A stretch of DNA of 64,000 nucleotides, from assembly GCF_003463065.1 (NCBI RefSeq), contig NZ_QSCM01000001.1:186001-250000 (forward strand). Direction: 5' to 3'. The position numbers and the translations under genes were made by a program. This stretch comes from Blautia sp. OF03-15BH. Its GTDB lineage: Bacteria > Bacillota > Clostridia > Lachnospirales > Lachnospiraceae. The notes beneath the pieces were generated by a model that searched no databases, was not told the origin of the DNA, and worked only from the letters and a program-made list of their open reading frames with translations. This document shows, one piece after another, positions 24,398 through 32,358 of the stretch (its first letter is position 1; every line of letters begins with the position of its first letter).

Positions 24398-24772
24398 TTA
24401 TTCTGATACGGTCTCTGTCTCAGCTACGCTTTCCGTTTCAGCAGCTGTTTCTGTTGCTTCTTCAGATGCAGCCTCTGTTTCGCTCTCAGCCTCAGACTCT
24501 GCAGCCTCTGTGCCGTTCTCAGTCTCTGCTGGCTCTGTCTCTGCATTCATCTCTGACATATAGTCATCCAGTGCTGTACTGTCTACGGAATACGTATTCA
24601 CTACCGTCGGCTTGTGATTCTGGTAAAAAGAATAACCTGCCCATGCAATAAGAGCAACTACAACCACACAGACGATCACTTCCGCGATGATACGCTCCCT
24701 CTTCTCACGCTTCATGATCTTGTCGCGGTTCTTTTTCTGCTCCTTATACTTGTCTACTTTTGCCTGGCTCAT
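24398..24772 (-). CDS. Small single-pass membrane protein with acidic tail
   Basis: 124 residues. A very basic N-terminus (QAKVDKYKEQKKNRDKIMKREKRER) is followed by one membrane helix (IIAEVIVCVVVVALIAWAGYSFY) and a C-terminal tail of Glu, Thr, Ala and Ser (e.g. ETEAASEEATETAAETESVA). The charge pattern places the basic part inside and the acidic tail outside. The function is not recognised; similar proteins are common in Lachnospiraceae. ATG 24772 is preferred over GTG 24781 because AAGGAG lies 8 bases upstream of it. It is monocistronic with the terminator above at its 3' end. Confidence 0.7.
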   Translation of the reverse strand: MSQAKVDKYKEQKKNRDKIMKREKRERIIAEVIVCVVVVALIAWAGYSFYQNHKPTVVNTYSVDSTALDDYMSEMNAETEPAETENGTEAAESEAESETEAASEEATETAAETESVAETETVSE

Positions 24773-24880
24773 TTTTTCCACTCCTTGTAAAGTCTTTCCT
24801 GGCAGTGCCGTTCTCCGTCACAGCCATTTTCCCTATTATACAATACATTTGTGAAAAATGCATGTACTTTTTACATAAAA

Positions 24881-25086
24881 ATGATGTTGGGGTCAAAAGG
24901 TCTTTTGCCCCCAACTGATGCCTACGAATTGCTCCGCTGCAAAGCAACTCCCGCAATTCTATAAACATTCGAAATCCGCTGATTTACTACGTAAATCGCT
25001 ACTTTCTCATGTTTGGCGGGTCCCAAGTTCAAAAGCCTTATCATGCAAGCATGAACAGCTTTTTGACCTTTTGACCCTAGCATCAT
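24881..25086. repeat. Miniature inverted-repeat element (22-bp ends)
   Basis: The 22 bases at 24881-24902 and the inverse of 25065-25086 match at about 19 positions; the inner 13 (GGGTCAAAAGGTC) match perfectly. The ~205-bp element carries no gene. Its interior (24988-25016) resembles part of the structured repeat at 14021/17328 (CATTCG.AATCCGCT ... CGCTACTT.CTCATG). It fills the gap between degV and the small membrane protein gene, so it may influence both. Confidence 0.65.
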
Positions 25087-25091
25087 AAAAA

Positions 25092-25931
25092 TCAAGCCAC
25101 CACAATAATTCCGCCATCATTGGCATACATGCTGCTGACTCCTGCGGTATCCAGGACAAGTACTCCCTTTGGATGAAGCCTGTTTATCAGGGTTTCTTTC
25201 ACCATCTGGGCACGTTCCGGACAATTACAATGAGAAATGGCGATGAGTGTCTGCTCTGGGTTGCTGACTTTCTCCACAATGCTGTCCACCATACGTACCA
25301 AAGCCTTGTTCATTCCTCTGGCCTGATCCAACTGTGCGATTTCTCCCTCAGGAGTAGATACCATCACCGGTTTGATTCTGAGAGCCGTTGCCACAAAAGC
25401 CTTTACTTTACTTAAACGACCATTCTTCCTTAATGTTTCCAGATTTTCCAACACGAACCAGGTCATCTGGCTGTCGATATAAGCCTCCACTTTCTCAATG
25501 ATTTCTTCAAAAGAAAGTCCCTGTTCCTCACATTCCTGGATCTTAAGACCGATCAGAGTCTCACCAACGGATGCAGAACGGGAATCAAATACATAAATCT
25601 TTGCGTCCGGTTTTTCCTCTTTCAGAAGATTCATTCCCAGAACGGCACTGTTATAGGAACCGCTGAGCTTCGCTGATAAGGTAACTGCGAAAATGTGATC
25701 TGCATCGCAGTCAAAAGCGGACCGGTAAGCCTCCGGTGAAGGACAGGAGGATTTGGGACAGTTCGGGCTGGCTGCCACTCTCCTCAGGAAATCTGCCTGG
25801 TCAAAGGATTCATCATCTATAATATTATGATCATCCACCTGTAACATAAGAGACGCTGCCTTAAAACAGCCACTTGCTTTCATCTCATCTGTCAGCTCAC
25901 CACAGCTGTCAATCACTACTCTGAAACTCAT
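25092..25931 (-). CDS. DegV family fatty-acid-binding protein
   Basis: 279 residues. The sequence begins SFRVVIDSCGELTDEM and carries the family features SPEAYRSAF, LSAKLSGSYNSA, VFDSRSASVGE and LENLETLRKNGRLS. DegV proteins (FakB type) bind a fatty acid and present it to the kinase FakA for phosphorylation and phospholipid synthesis. Ser/Arg of the SGSYNSA loop and the Lys/Asn-Gly-Arg region are typical ligand contacts. The normal length and intact frame support function. The ATG at 25931 is preceded by TGGAGGAATGATAT. It appears monocistronic, with the miniature element directly at its 3' end. Confidence 0.92.
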   Translation of the reverse strand: MSFRVVIDSCGELTDEMKASGCFKAASLMLQVDDHNIIDDESFDQADFLRRVAASPNCPKSSCPSPEAYRSAFDCDADHIFAVTLSAKLSGSYNSAVLGMNLLKEEKPDAKIYVFDSRSASVGETLIGLKIQECEEQGLSFEEIIEKVEAYIDSQMTWFVLENLETLRKNGRLSKVKAFVATALRIKPVMVSTPEGEIAQLDQARGMNKALVRMVDSIVEKVSNPEQTLIAISHCNCPERAQMVKETLINRLHPKGVLVLDTAGVSSMYANDGGIIVVA

Positions 25932-26115
25932 ATATCATTCCTCCAAATGTGGATTATTATGTTCTGAACTATCACGAAACATAGTTTTTAATACTACCTC
26001 ATCATAGCATATCCCTGTCTGTTTGAAAAGAGTTTTTTCAAAAAAACTTTTTCATTGTCAAATTTCCTGATTCGGGCTATGATATAGGAAATGATTTTTT
26101 CCGGAGGTTTTATCC

Positions 26116-26619
26116 ATGCGTGCATTTCAGATCCAGGATGTGAAAGGTTTCATGTCCCATCTTCTCTTATCTACTACCTTCGACCGTTTTCTTCTGGCGG
26201 AGGCTTCTATCACGACCTTTAATACCTTTTTTATTGATGGACATTTACATAAGGACTACTTTTCCTATGATGAAGAGGAACAGGAAACGGCAGAGCTCTG
26301 TACCTACTCCTTCTGGGAACAGCTGCGTCCCTTCGCGCTCTCTCTTATTAAAGGAAAGAAGACACCTCTGGCCATGAAGATCGTCTTCGCTCTCGCCCCG
26401 AAAAATGTAGAAAAACTGATCCAGCAGAACCATCTTTCACTCCGGCCGGAAGAGATCGGAGGTCTCTTTTTCAACGTTCTCTACGATGGTCAGAAGCTTA
26501 CCGTCACCACCGGTGTTTCGTTGAAAACCTTCACTCTGGATCAGACGCTTTCCCAGCTCTGGGATGAACTGGCAGCCGTATTTTTCCGGAAACACGGGAT
26601 CCCTTTTACAACTTTATAA
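26116..26619 (+). CDS. DUF5721 family protein
   Basis: 167 residues, starting MRAFQIQDVKGFMSHLLLSTTFDRFLL, which I recognise as the DUF5721 family of Lachnospiraceae; the role is unknown. No signal peptide or membrane helix. The middle holds FWEQLRPFALSLIKGKKTPLAMKIVFAL and the end TLSQLWDELAAVFFRKHGI. TCCGGAGGTTTTATCC precedes the ATG. It sits between degV (divergent) and htpG (same strand). The 164-base gap to htpG contains a CIRCE box and a promoter, so it is not part of the heat-shock unit. Confidence 0.78.
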   Translation: MRAFQIQDVKGFMSHLLLSTTFDRFLLAEASITTFNTFFIDGHLHKDYFSYDEEEQETAELCTYSFWEQLRPFALSLIKGKKTPLAMKIVFALAPKNVEKLIQQNHLSLRPEEIGGLFFNVLYDGQKLTVTTGVSLKTFTLDQTLSQLWDELAAVFFRKHGIPFTTL

Positions 26620-26646
26620 AAAATTTACATTCTTTACATAAACTTG

Positions 26647-26673
26647 TTAGCACTCACCTCGTTTGAGTGCTAA
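26647..26673. promoter_or_regulatory. CIRCE operator (HrcA site)
   Basis: TTAGCACTC-N9-GAGTGCTAA is an exact match to the CIRCE consensus bound by the heat-shock repressor HrcA. It lies 7 bases upstream of the predicted -35 box of htpG, rather than between promoter and gene as is more usual. Confidence 0.93.
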
Positions 26674-26680
26674 TTTTCTC

Positions 26681-26709
26681 TTGACTTTTCACGGGAATGG
26701 TATTACACT
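26681..26709 (+). promoter_or_regulatory. htpG promoter
   Basis: TTGACT (26681-26686) and TACACT (26704-26709) are 17 bases apart and followed by about 75 bases of leader before the htpG start. The CIRCE box is immediately upstream. Confidence 0.65.
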
Positions 26710-26783
26710 GAGAAACAGCAGGGGCCGGAACGGTATCGGTACACGAAACGGCCCGCCGATTGATAAAAAAAGGAGTGTTTCAT

Positions 26784-28838
26784 ATGAGTAAAACCGGTAA
26801 TTTATCCATTAACAGTGAAAATATTTTTCCGATCATAAAAAAATGGCTCTATTCTGACCATGATATTTTTGTCCGTGAGCTGGTTTCCAACGGCTGTGAT
26901 GCCATTACCAAGCTGAAAAAGCTGGAAGCAATGGGGCAGTACACTTTCCCGGATGATTACAAAGCAAAGATCGAAGTCATCTGCGATCCGGATGCCAAAA
27001 CCCTGAAGTTCATCGATAACGGTCTTGGTATGGATGAAGATGAGGTGGAGAAATACATCACACAGATCGCTTTCTCCGGAGCTACCGACTTCCTGGAAAA
27101 ATACAAAGACAAAGCAAACAACGATGAGATCATCGGTCATTTCGGACTGGGCTTCTATTCTGCTTTCATGGTTGCCGATGATGTATACATTGATACGCTT
27201 TCCTGCAAGGAAGGTGCAAAACCCGTTCACTGGGAGTGCGACGGCGGATCCGAGTATTCCATCGGTGAAGGAAACAAGACGACCGTTGGTACCGAGATCA
27301 CTCTTTTCCTCAACGAAGAGAGCGTAGAGTTTGCCAATGAGTACCGTGTGCGCGAGGTTCTGGAAAAATACTGTTCCTTCATGCCTGTTGAGATCTTTCT
27401 GAGCAAGGCAAATGCGCCTCAGGAGTATGAGACCATCGACGAGAGCGAGCTTCGTGACGATGATGTGGTTGTTGAGCACATCCACGAAGACGCAAAGACT
27501 GAGGAAAAAGAGAACGAGAACGGTGAGAAAGAAACCGTTGAGATCTCTCCGGCCAAAGATCAGGTGAAGATCAACAAGCGTCCGGTTTCCATCAGTGATA
27601 TTCATCCGCTGTGGACCAAACATCCCAACGAATGTACCGCTGAAGAGTACAAAGAGTTTTACCGCAAGGTCTTTATGGATTATAAAGAGCCCCTGTTCTG
27701 GATCCATCTGAACATGGATTATCCCTTCAACCTGAAAGGTATCCTTTACTTCCCGAAGATCAATACCGAGTATGATTCCATCGAGGGAACCATCAAGCTC
27801 TACAACAACCAGGTATTCATCGCCGACAACATCAAAGAAGTCATCCCGGAATTCCTGATGCTCTTAAAAGGAGTGATCGACTGCCCGGATCTGCCGCTGA
27901 ACGTTTCCAGAAGTGCACTTCAGAACGATGGTTTTGTTAAGAAGATTTCCGATTATATTACTAAAAAGGTTGCAGATAAGCTCACCGGCATGTGCAAGAC
28001 CGACCGTGAAAACTATGAGAAATACTGGGATGACATCAGCCCGTTCATCAAATACGGCTGCATCAAAGAGCAGAAATTCAGTGAGAAGGTCCTGGATTAC
28101 ACCCTTCTGAAAGATCTGAACGGCAAGTACTTCACTCTTCCGGATTACATCGCATCCGTAAAACCGGCTGAGGAAGAAAAAACAGAGGAAGCTGCTGATT
28201 CTGCTGAGAAAAAAGAGGATGAGAAGAAGCCGCAGACTATCATCTACTATGTGACCGATGAGATCCAGCAGAGCCAGTATATCAACATGTTCCGTGAGCA
28301 GGGTATGAATGCTGTTATCCTGAAGCACAACATTGATTCTGCTTTCATCACTCATATCGAGCGTGAGAAAGAGAAGGAAAACATTCATTTCCAGCGTATC
28401 GATGCAGATGTGACCAATGACTTCAAGGAAGAAGTTTCCGCCGACGAGCTGAAGGATGAGACCGATACTCTGACTGCACTCTTCCGGAAAGCTCTTGGCA
28501 AAGACAAACTGGAGGTCAAAGTAGAAAAACTGAAGAATGAGAACATCTCTTCTATGGTTACTCTTTCTGAGGAAAGCCGCAGAATGCAGGATATGATGAA
28601 GATGTACGGTATGGCAGGCATGGATCCCTCCATGTTCGGAAGTACAGAGACTCTGGTCCTGAACGCCAACAACAAACTGGTTCAGTACATCTTTGAGCAC
28701 AAGGACTCCGAGAATGTTCCCATGTTCTGTGAACAGCTCTATGATCTGGCTCTTTTAAGCCACAAACCGCTGAATCCGGACGAAATGACCAAGTTCATCG
28801 CCAGAAGCAACGAGATCCTGATGCTCCTTGCAAAATAA
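26784..28838 (+). CDS. htpG: Molecular chaperone HtpG (Hsp90)
   Basis: 684 residues, normal for HtpG. The N-terminal GHKL ATPase has DIFVRELVSNGCDAI (Asn for Mg-ATP), DNGLGMDEDEV and GHFGLGFYSAFMV. The middle domain includes LYNNQVFIADN and LPLNVSRSALQND with the catalytic Arg. The C-terminal dimerisation part ends around HKPLNPDEMTKFI. An acidic, charged insert (about 235-270 and 475-495) is present. It folds client proteins in the cytoplasm using ATP. ATG 26784 is set by AAAAAAGGAGTG upstream; ATG-like 26760 would be upstream of this ribosome site. It is controlled by a CIRCE box, so repression by HrcA is expected, and is monocistronic. Confidence 0.95.
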   Translation: MSKTGNLSINSENIFPIIKKWLYSDHDIFVRELVSNGCDAITKLKKLEAMGQYTFPDDYKAKIEVICDPDAKTLKFIDNGLGMDEDEVEKYITQIAFSGATDFLEKYKDKANNDEIIGHFGLGFYSAFMVADDVYIDTLSCKEGAKPVHWECDGGSEYSIGEGNKTTVGTEITLFLNEESVEFANEYRVREVLEKYCSFMPVEIFLSKANAPQEYETIDESELRDDDVVVEHIHEDAKTEEKENENGEKETVEISPAKDQVKINKRPVSISDIHPLWTKHPNECTAEEYKEFYRKVFMDYKEPLFWIHLNMDYPFNLKGILYFPKINTEYDSIEGTIKLYNNQVFIADNIKEVIPEFLMLLKGVIDCPDLPLNVSRSALQNDGFVKKISDYITKKVADKLTGMCKTDRENYEKYWDDISPFIKYGCIKEQKFSEKVLDYTLLKDLNGKYFTLPDYIASVKPAEEEKTEEAADSAEKKEDEKKPQTIIYYVTDEIQQSQYINMFREQGMNAVILKHNIDSAFITHIEREKEKENIHFQRIDADVTNDFKEEVSADELKDETDTLTALFRKALGKDKLEVKVEKLKNENISSMVTLSEESRRMQDMMKMYGMAGMDPSMFGSTETLVLNANNKLVQYIFEHKDSENVPMFCEQLYDLALLSHKPLNPDEMTKFIARSNEILMLLAK

Positions 28839-28901
28839 CTTGTAACTTTTCAGAGCCAAGCAGCTTTTCGACAAAAATGTGAGGCATGCTTGCATGAACG
28901 A

Positions 28902-28938
28902 AAAAACGGGACTCCCTCAAGGGAAGTCCTGTTTTTTT
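28902..28938 (+). terminator. Terminator after htpG
   Basis: ACGGGACT-CCC, loop TCAA, GGG-AAGTCCTGT followed by seven T. It lies ~65 bases after the htpG stop. Just before it (28880-28900) GGCATGCTTGCATGAACG resembles an end fragment of the miniature element at 24881-25086. Confidence 0.85.
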
Positions 28939-29102
28939 GTCCACCTCTTTTCTTTTAAAGGCTTGTCTGCTATACTATTACAGTCAGGGTCAGAATGTAC
29001 TGCTTCTCCGTCAAACACACAGACAACCAATCAGGTGCAGCCTGTTCTTCAGAAATATTGTTCCGACCCGACAAATTCGATTTCTCCAGGAGGATCTTAT
29101 CC

Positions 29103-29831
29103 ATGATGGAAAAACTTGCCCCGTACCGGGTGTTTACTTCCAGTTCTTTAAAACTCATTGCCGTCATCACTATGTTCATTGACCATTTCGGAGCCACTGT
29201 CATGGGGCAGGCGGTTTTAAGACTTCCTGCCGTCAAGGCAGATGCCGTTCTTTACCAGAACATGCTCCTGCTCTACCGCCTGATCCGCTATATCGGGCGT
29301 ATTGCCTTTCCTATCTATTGTTTTCTTCTGGTAGAGGGTTTCCTGCATACCCGTAACAAAATGAAATATCTGCTGCGGCTTGGGATTTTTGTACTGATTT
29401 CCGAGATTCCTTTTGACTATGCGATCTACAATCACTGGTTTTATCCGAACAAGCAAAATGTGTTTTTCACTCTGTTTTTCGGTATGCTGGTCATGGTACT
29501 GGCTGACCGTTTCCGGAATGACTGGCTGCAGTTTCTCATCATGGCTGCCGGTGTTTATCTGGGATGGCTCTTTAAGACTGACTACGGTGCAAGAGGCGTT
29601 TTCCTTATCTGCACTCTGTTTCTGGTGCGTTACGCCCGTCCGATCCAGTGTCTTGCCGGTGCTCTCATCATGCAGTATGAACTCACCGCACCGCTGGCAT
29701 TCATCCCCGTTCTTCTTTATAACGGAGAAAAAGGAAACTTAAAAATGAAATATTTCTTCTACTGGTTTTACCCGGTTCATCTTCTGCTGCTGGGTCTTGC
29801 CAGAGATATCGTCCTCTTCTATTTCGGATAA
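29103..29831 (+). CDS. TraX family membrane protein
   Basis: 242 residues, almost entirely membrane helices (about 7-8). The start SSSLKLIAVITMFIDHFGATVMG, then RLIRYIGRIAFPIYCFLLVEGFLHTRN, then LGIFVLISEIPFD and NVFFTLFFG are the conserved TraX features. TraX in the F plasmid acetylates pilin; chromosomal members in Firmicutes are of unknown role, perhaps acyl transfer at the membrane. Start ATG 29103 follows AGGAGGATCTTATCC; codon 2 is also Met. It stands alone, with terminators before and after it. Confidence 0.88.
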   Translation: MMEKLAPYRVFTSSSLKLIAVITMFIDHFGATVMGQAVLRLPAVKADAVLYQNMLLLYRLIRYIGRIAFPIYCFLLVEGFLHTRNKMKYLLRLGIFVLISEIPFDYAIYNHWFYPNKQNVFFTLFFGMLVMVLADRFRNDWLQFLIMAAGVYLGWLFKTDYGARGVFLICTLFLVRYARPIQCLAGALIMQYELTAPLAFIPVLLYNGEKGNLKMKYFFYWFYPVHLLLLGLARDIVLFYFG

Positions 29832-29911
29832 TATCTGTCCTGGCTCTTCTGTCTGGCAGGCGTAGATCAGCACTCCACTCCGATCATTACGAAACAGCTG
29901 CACAACCATTT

Positions 29912-29960
29912 ACAGCCCGCAGGTATCACTCACATTTCTGTGAATGAGCCTGCGGGCTGT
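29912..29960. terminator. Terminator between TraX and HAD genes
   Basis: ACAGCCCGCAGG (29912-29923) pairs with CCTGCGGGCTGT (29949-29960), with T residues after it. It separates convergent genes and can serve both. Confidence 0.8.
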
Positions 29961-29987
29961 TTGATCTGATCCAGATTCTCTTCTGGA

Positions 29988-30785
29988 TCATTCCTGCTCT
30001 TCTGCAAGTTTCTTTAAAATTCCCAAAACACCATTTTCTTCATAAGAAGGCGCCACATATTTTGCGGCCTTTTTCACTTCTTCAGCGGCACTGGTCACGG
30101 CATAGCTCGCTCCTGCCTGCTGAAACATGTCGATGTCATTGAAATTGTCACCAAATACCATGGTTTCTTCTTTTTTGATCCCCAGGATGTTCTGAAGTTC
30201 TTTCAGCGCATTTCCCTTGTCTGCCGCCGGATCCACGAAATCGATCCAGCACTCTCCTGCCTGGAACACCCGGAAGGTGTCCTTCCACCTTGCCTCTACA
30301 GCGTCCCCAATCGCCGCGATACCGGCTTTCCGGTAAAGGGCCAGCTTCTGGATCTCCACCGGCTCCTTCGTCACATCTTTTACCAGATGGATCTGATTGT
30401 GATAGCCTTCCATCTGAAGCCGCTCAAAATCCTCGTCCTGCTGTTCATAATAGATCCCGTCCAGAGTAGATGCCGTAAAAATACAGTCCGGAAGCGTCCG
30501 CATGTAGACGATGAGCTTCGCCACATCTGCCTGGTTCATTCCCATGGAGTAGAGTTTTTCGCCCTTCCGCATGATATTGGTTCCGTTTCCGGAAATGAAA
30601 ATGATATCGTCAAAAACCGGATCCAGAAGTGCCCGCATACTGCTGTACTGCCGGCCGCTGGCTCCTGCAAAAAGGATTCCTTTTTTCTTCAGTTTCCGGA
30701 TGATCTCATAGAATTCCGGATCAATGCTGGTGGTTCCCTCCGGCACCAGAGTTCCATCGATATCAGAAGCAACCAGTTTAATCAT
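29988..30785 (-). CDS. Cof-type HAD hydrolase (HAD-IIB), second paralogue
   Basis: 265 residues. Motif I is VASDIDGTLVPEG (nucleophile and acid Asp), followed by ILFAGASGRQYSSM (motif II), a Cof-type cap domain, KGNALKELQNILGIKKEETM, and motif IV VFGDNFNDIDMFQQAG. Such enzymes dephosphorylate sugar phosphates, nucleotides or FMN; the substrate is not predictable. Start ATG 30785 follows GGAGGGAAAAT, and this region overlaps the end of the upstream paralogue by 8 bases. It is the last of three overlapping HAD genes, ending at a strong terminator. Confidence 0.9.
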   Translation of the reverse strand: MIKLVASDIDGTLVPEGTTSIDPEFYEIIRKLKKKGILFAGASGRQYSSMRALLDPVFDDIIFISGNGTNIMRKGEKLYSMGMNQADVAKLIVYMRTLPDCIFTASTLDGIYYEQQDEDFERLQMEGYHNQIHLVKDVTKEPVEIQKLALYRKAGIAAIGDAVEARWKDTFRVFQAGECWIDFVDPAADKGNALKELQNILGIKKEETMVFGDNFNDIDMFQQAGASYAVTSAAEEVKKAAKYVAPSYEENGVLGILKKLAEEQE

Positions 30786-31560
30786 ATTTTCCCTCCAGGA
30801 TCTCCCGTAAGGTATCTTCAACAAGAGCGGTACGGTAAGGACAGATTTTCTTCACCGCTTCGGGGGCATTTTCCATAGCCACACCGTTTTTCACTTCTGA
30901 AAGCATCTCCAGATCGTTGTAATTGTCACCGAAAGCCATGATCTCCTCCGGTCTGACGTTGAACTGTTTTTCCAGTGCCCGGATGGCCGAACCTTTATCC
31001 ACGCCGTCCTGGATCGTGTCCAGCCACTCCATTCCAGAGGTCACGACACGAATCAGCCCTTTGAAGCGTTCCACCCACTCCTCGTAATGCTGAGCGCCGT
31101 CTTTTTCATAGAGAGAAATCTTGATGTAAGGCTCTTCCACCTTGAAAATGTCATCCACCACGGTGACGTTATTTTTCACCACATGGATCAGATGCTCCGC
31201 ATAAGCCGGATCCTTTGGCTGCACATAGCAGGTATTCATTCCGGAAAGAAGAAGCTCCGTATCCCCGTGCTCCAGGATGATCTTCATGATCTTCTGTCCC
31301 AGTTCCCGGTCGATGATATGCTTGTCGATGACCTGACCCTGGTACATGACCAGCGCACCATTTTCACAAATATAGGCGATCTCATCCTCCACGCCATGAA
31401 ACAGACGGTAAAGATTCGGATACTGCCGACCGCTGGCTGCCGCAAAGATCCGTCCCTGCTTTGTCAGCTCATGGATCAGCTCTGCGGTACCGGGATTTAA
31501 AGACTGGGCATGATTTAAAAGAAGCGTTCCATCCAGGTCACTTGCAATGAGTTTTATCAT
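30778..31560 (-). CDS. Cof-type HAD hydrolase (HAD-IIB), first paralogue
   Basis: 260 residues with motif I IASDLDGTLLLNH, RIFAAASGRQYPNL, DKGSAIRALEKQFNV and motif IV AFGDNYNDLEMLSEV. It is closely similar in organisation to the next gene, suggesting local duplication and divergence in the cap domain, which determines substrate. Its start overlaps the upstream HAD gene by 4 bases (ATGA) and its end overlaps the downstream one by 8 bases, so the three are translationally coupled. It is a cytoplasmic phosphatase of unknown substrate. Confidence 0.9.
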   Translation of the reverse strand: MIKLIASDLDGTLLLNHAQSLNPGTAELIHELTKQGRIFAAASGRQYPNLYRLFHGVEDEIAYICENGALVMYQGQVIDKHIIDRELGQKIMKIILEHGDTELLLSGMNTCYVQPKDPAYAEHLIHVVKNNVTVVDDIFKVEEPYIKISLYEKDGAQHYEEWVERFKGLIRVVTSGMEWLDTIQDGVDKGSAIRALEKQFNVRPEEIMAFGDNYNDLEMLSEVKNGVAMENAPEAVKKICPYRTALVEDTLREILEGKYD

Positions 31561-32228
31561 CGTTCTGTCTCCTTTTCTACAGCAAACTGAAAAATTTCTT
31601 CCGGTTTCGCTGCGATATGACAGGCTTCGCTTTCTTCCAGTTCTTTTCTGTCACGGAAGCCCCAGAGAACGCCTACTGTTTCCATTTCTGCTGCTTTTCC
31701 AGTCTCCATATCGGTAGCAGTATCTCCGATATAAAGGCAGTCCTTTTTTTCTGCCTGAAAAAGCTCTGCCAGACGGTTGGCACCGATGGGTGAAGGCTTT
31801 CTCGGAACGCTGTCGGTCTGTCCCTGTACCGCATCAAAATAGCCTTTCCCAAAAAGTGTCTCCACCACATCCACTGCCTGGGCATGTGGTTTATTGGAAA
31901 GAACCGTGATCCGGATGCCTGCTTCCTTCAGCTTTTCCAGAAGCTCCGGGATCCCCGGATAAGGAACGACCTTGTACATGCAGGTCTCACTGAAATATTC
32001 CCGGTATTTCCGGTACATTTCTTCATAATGGGCACACTCCATATCTCCGGCAGCCCGAAGACAGCGCCGGCAAAGCTCTTTCGCTCCGTCTCCGGCGAAA
32101 TATTTAAAACTTTCTGTGGGCTGTTCTGGCAGATTCAGCTCTCTTAATACCCGGTTGGCTGCTACAGCCATAGACTCCAACGTGCTGGCAAGCGTGCCAT
32201 CCAGATCAAATATACATAATTTCTTCAT
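31557..32228 (-). CDS. HAD hydrolase, phosphoglycolate phosphatase-like (HAD-IA)
   Basis: 223 residues. Motif I CIFDLDGTLASTLESM, a helical cap (NRVLRELNLPEQPTESF), motif II ITVLSNKPHAQAV, Lys motif III PRKPSP, and motif IV YIGDTATDMETGKAAEME. This is the Gph/PGPase type, dephosphorylating small phosphate esters such as 2-phosphoglycolate or acting on pyrophosphate. It is the first of three HAD genes and overlaps the second by 4 bases. Confidence 0.9.
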   Translation of the reverse strand: MKKLCIFDLDGTLASTLESMAVAANRVLRELNLPEQPTESFKYFAGDGAKELCRRCLRAAGDMECAHYEEMYRKYREYFSETCMYKVVPYPGIPELLEKLKEAGIRITVLSNKPHAQAVDVVETLFGKGYFDAVQGQTDSVPRKPSPIGANRLAELFQAEKKDCLYIGDTATDMETGKAAEMETVGVLWGFRDRKELEESEACHIAAKPEEIFQFAVEKETER

Positions 32229-32314
32229 GAAAAATCACTCTTTCTTTTGTTCTTGAACACGCTTAGGATACCATGTTTTTTTCAGGTTTACAATGGACCA
32301 AAAACACAAAAAAA

Positions 32315-32347
32315 ACGCCTTACCAACAAGGAATGAAGGTAAGGCGT
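32315..32347 (-). terminator. Terminator downstream of the GH36 relic
   Basis: ACGCCTTACC pairs with GGTAAGGCGT. On the minus strand it is followed by eight T, right after the stop of the alpha-galactosidase-like gene. Confidence 0.85.
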
Positions 32348-32358
32348 ACAATTTTATA

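Noticed and set aside
26802..28700. Two long minus-strand open frames inside htpG
   Set aside because: They lie wholly antisense to a perfectly conserved htpG, have no ribosome sites and match no family.
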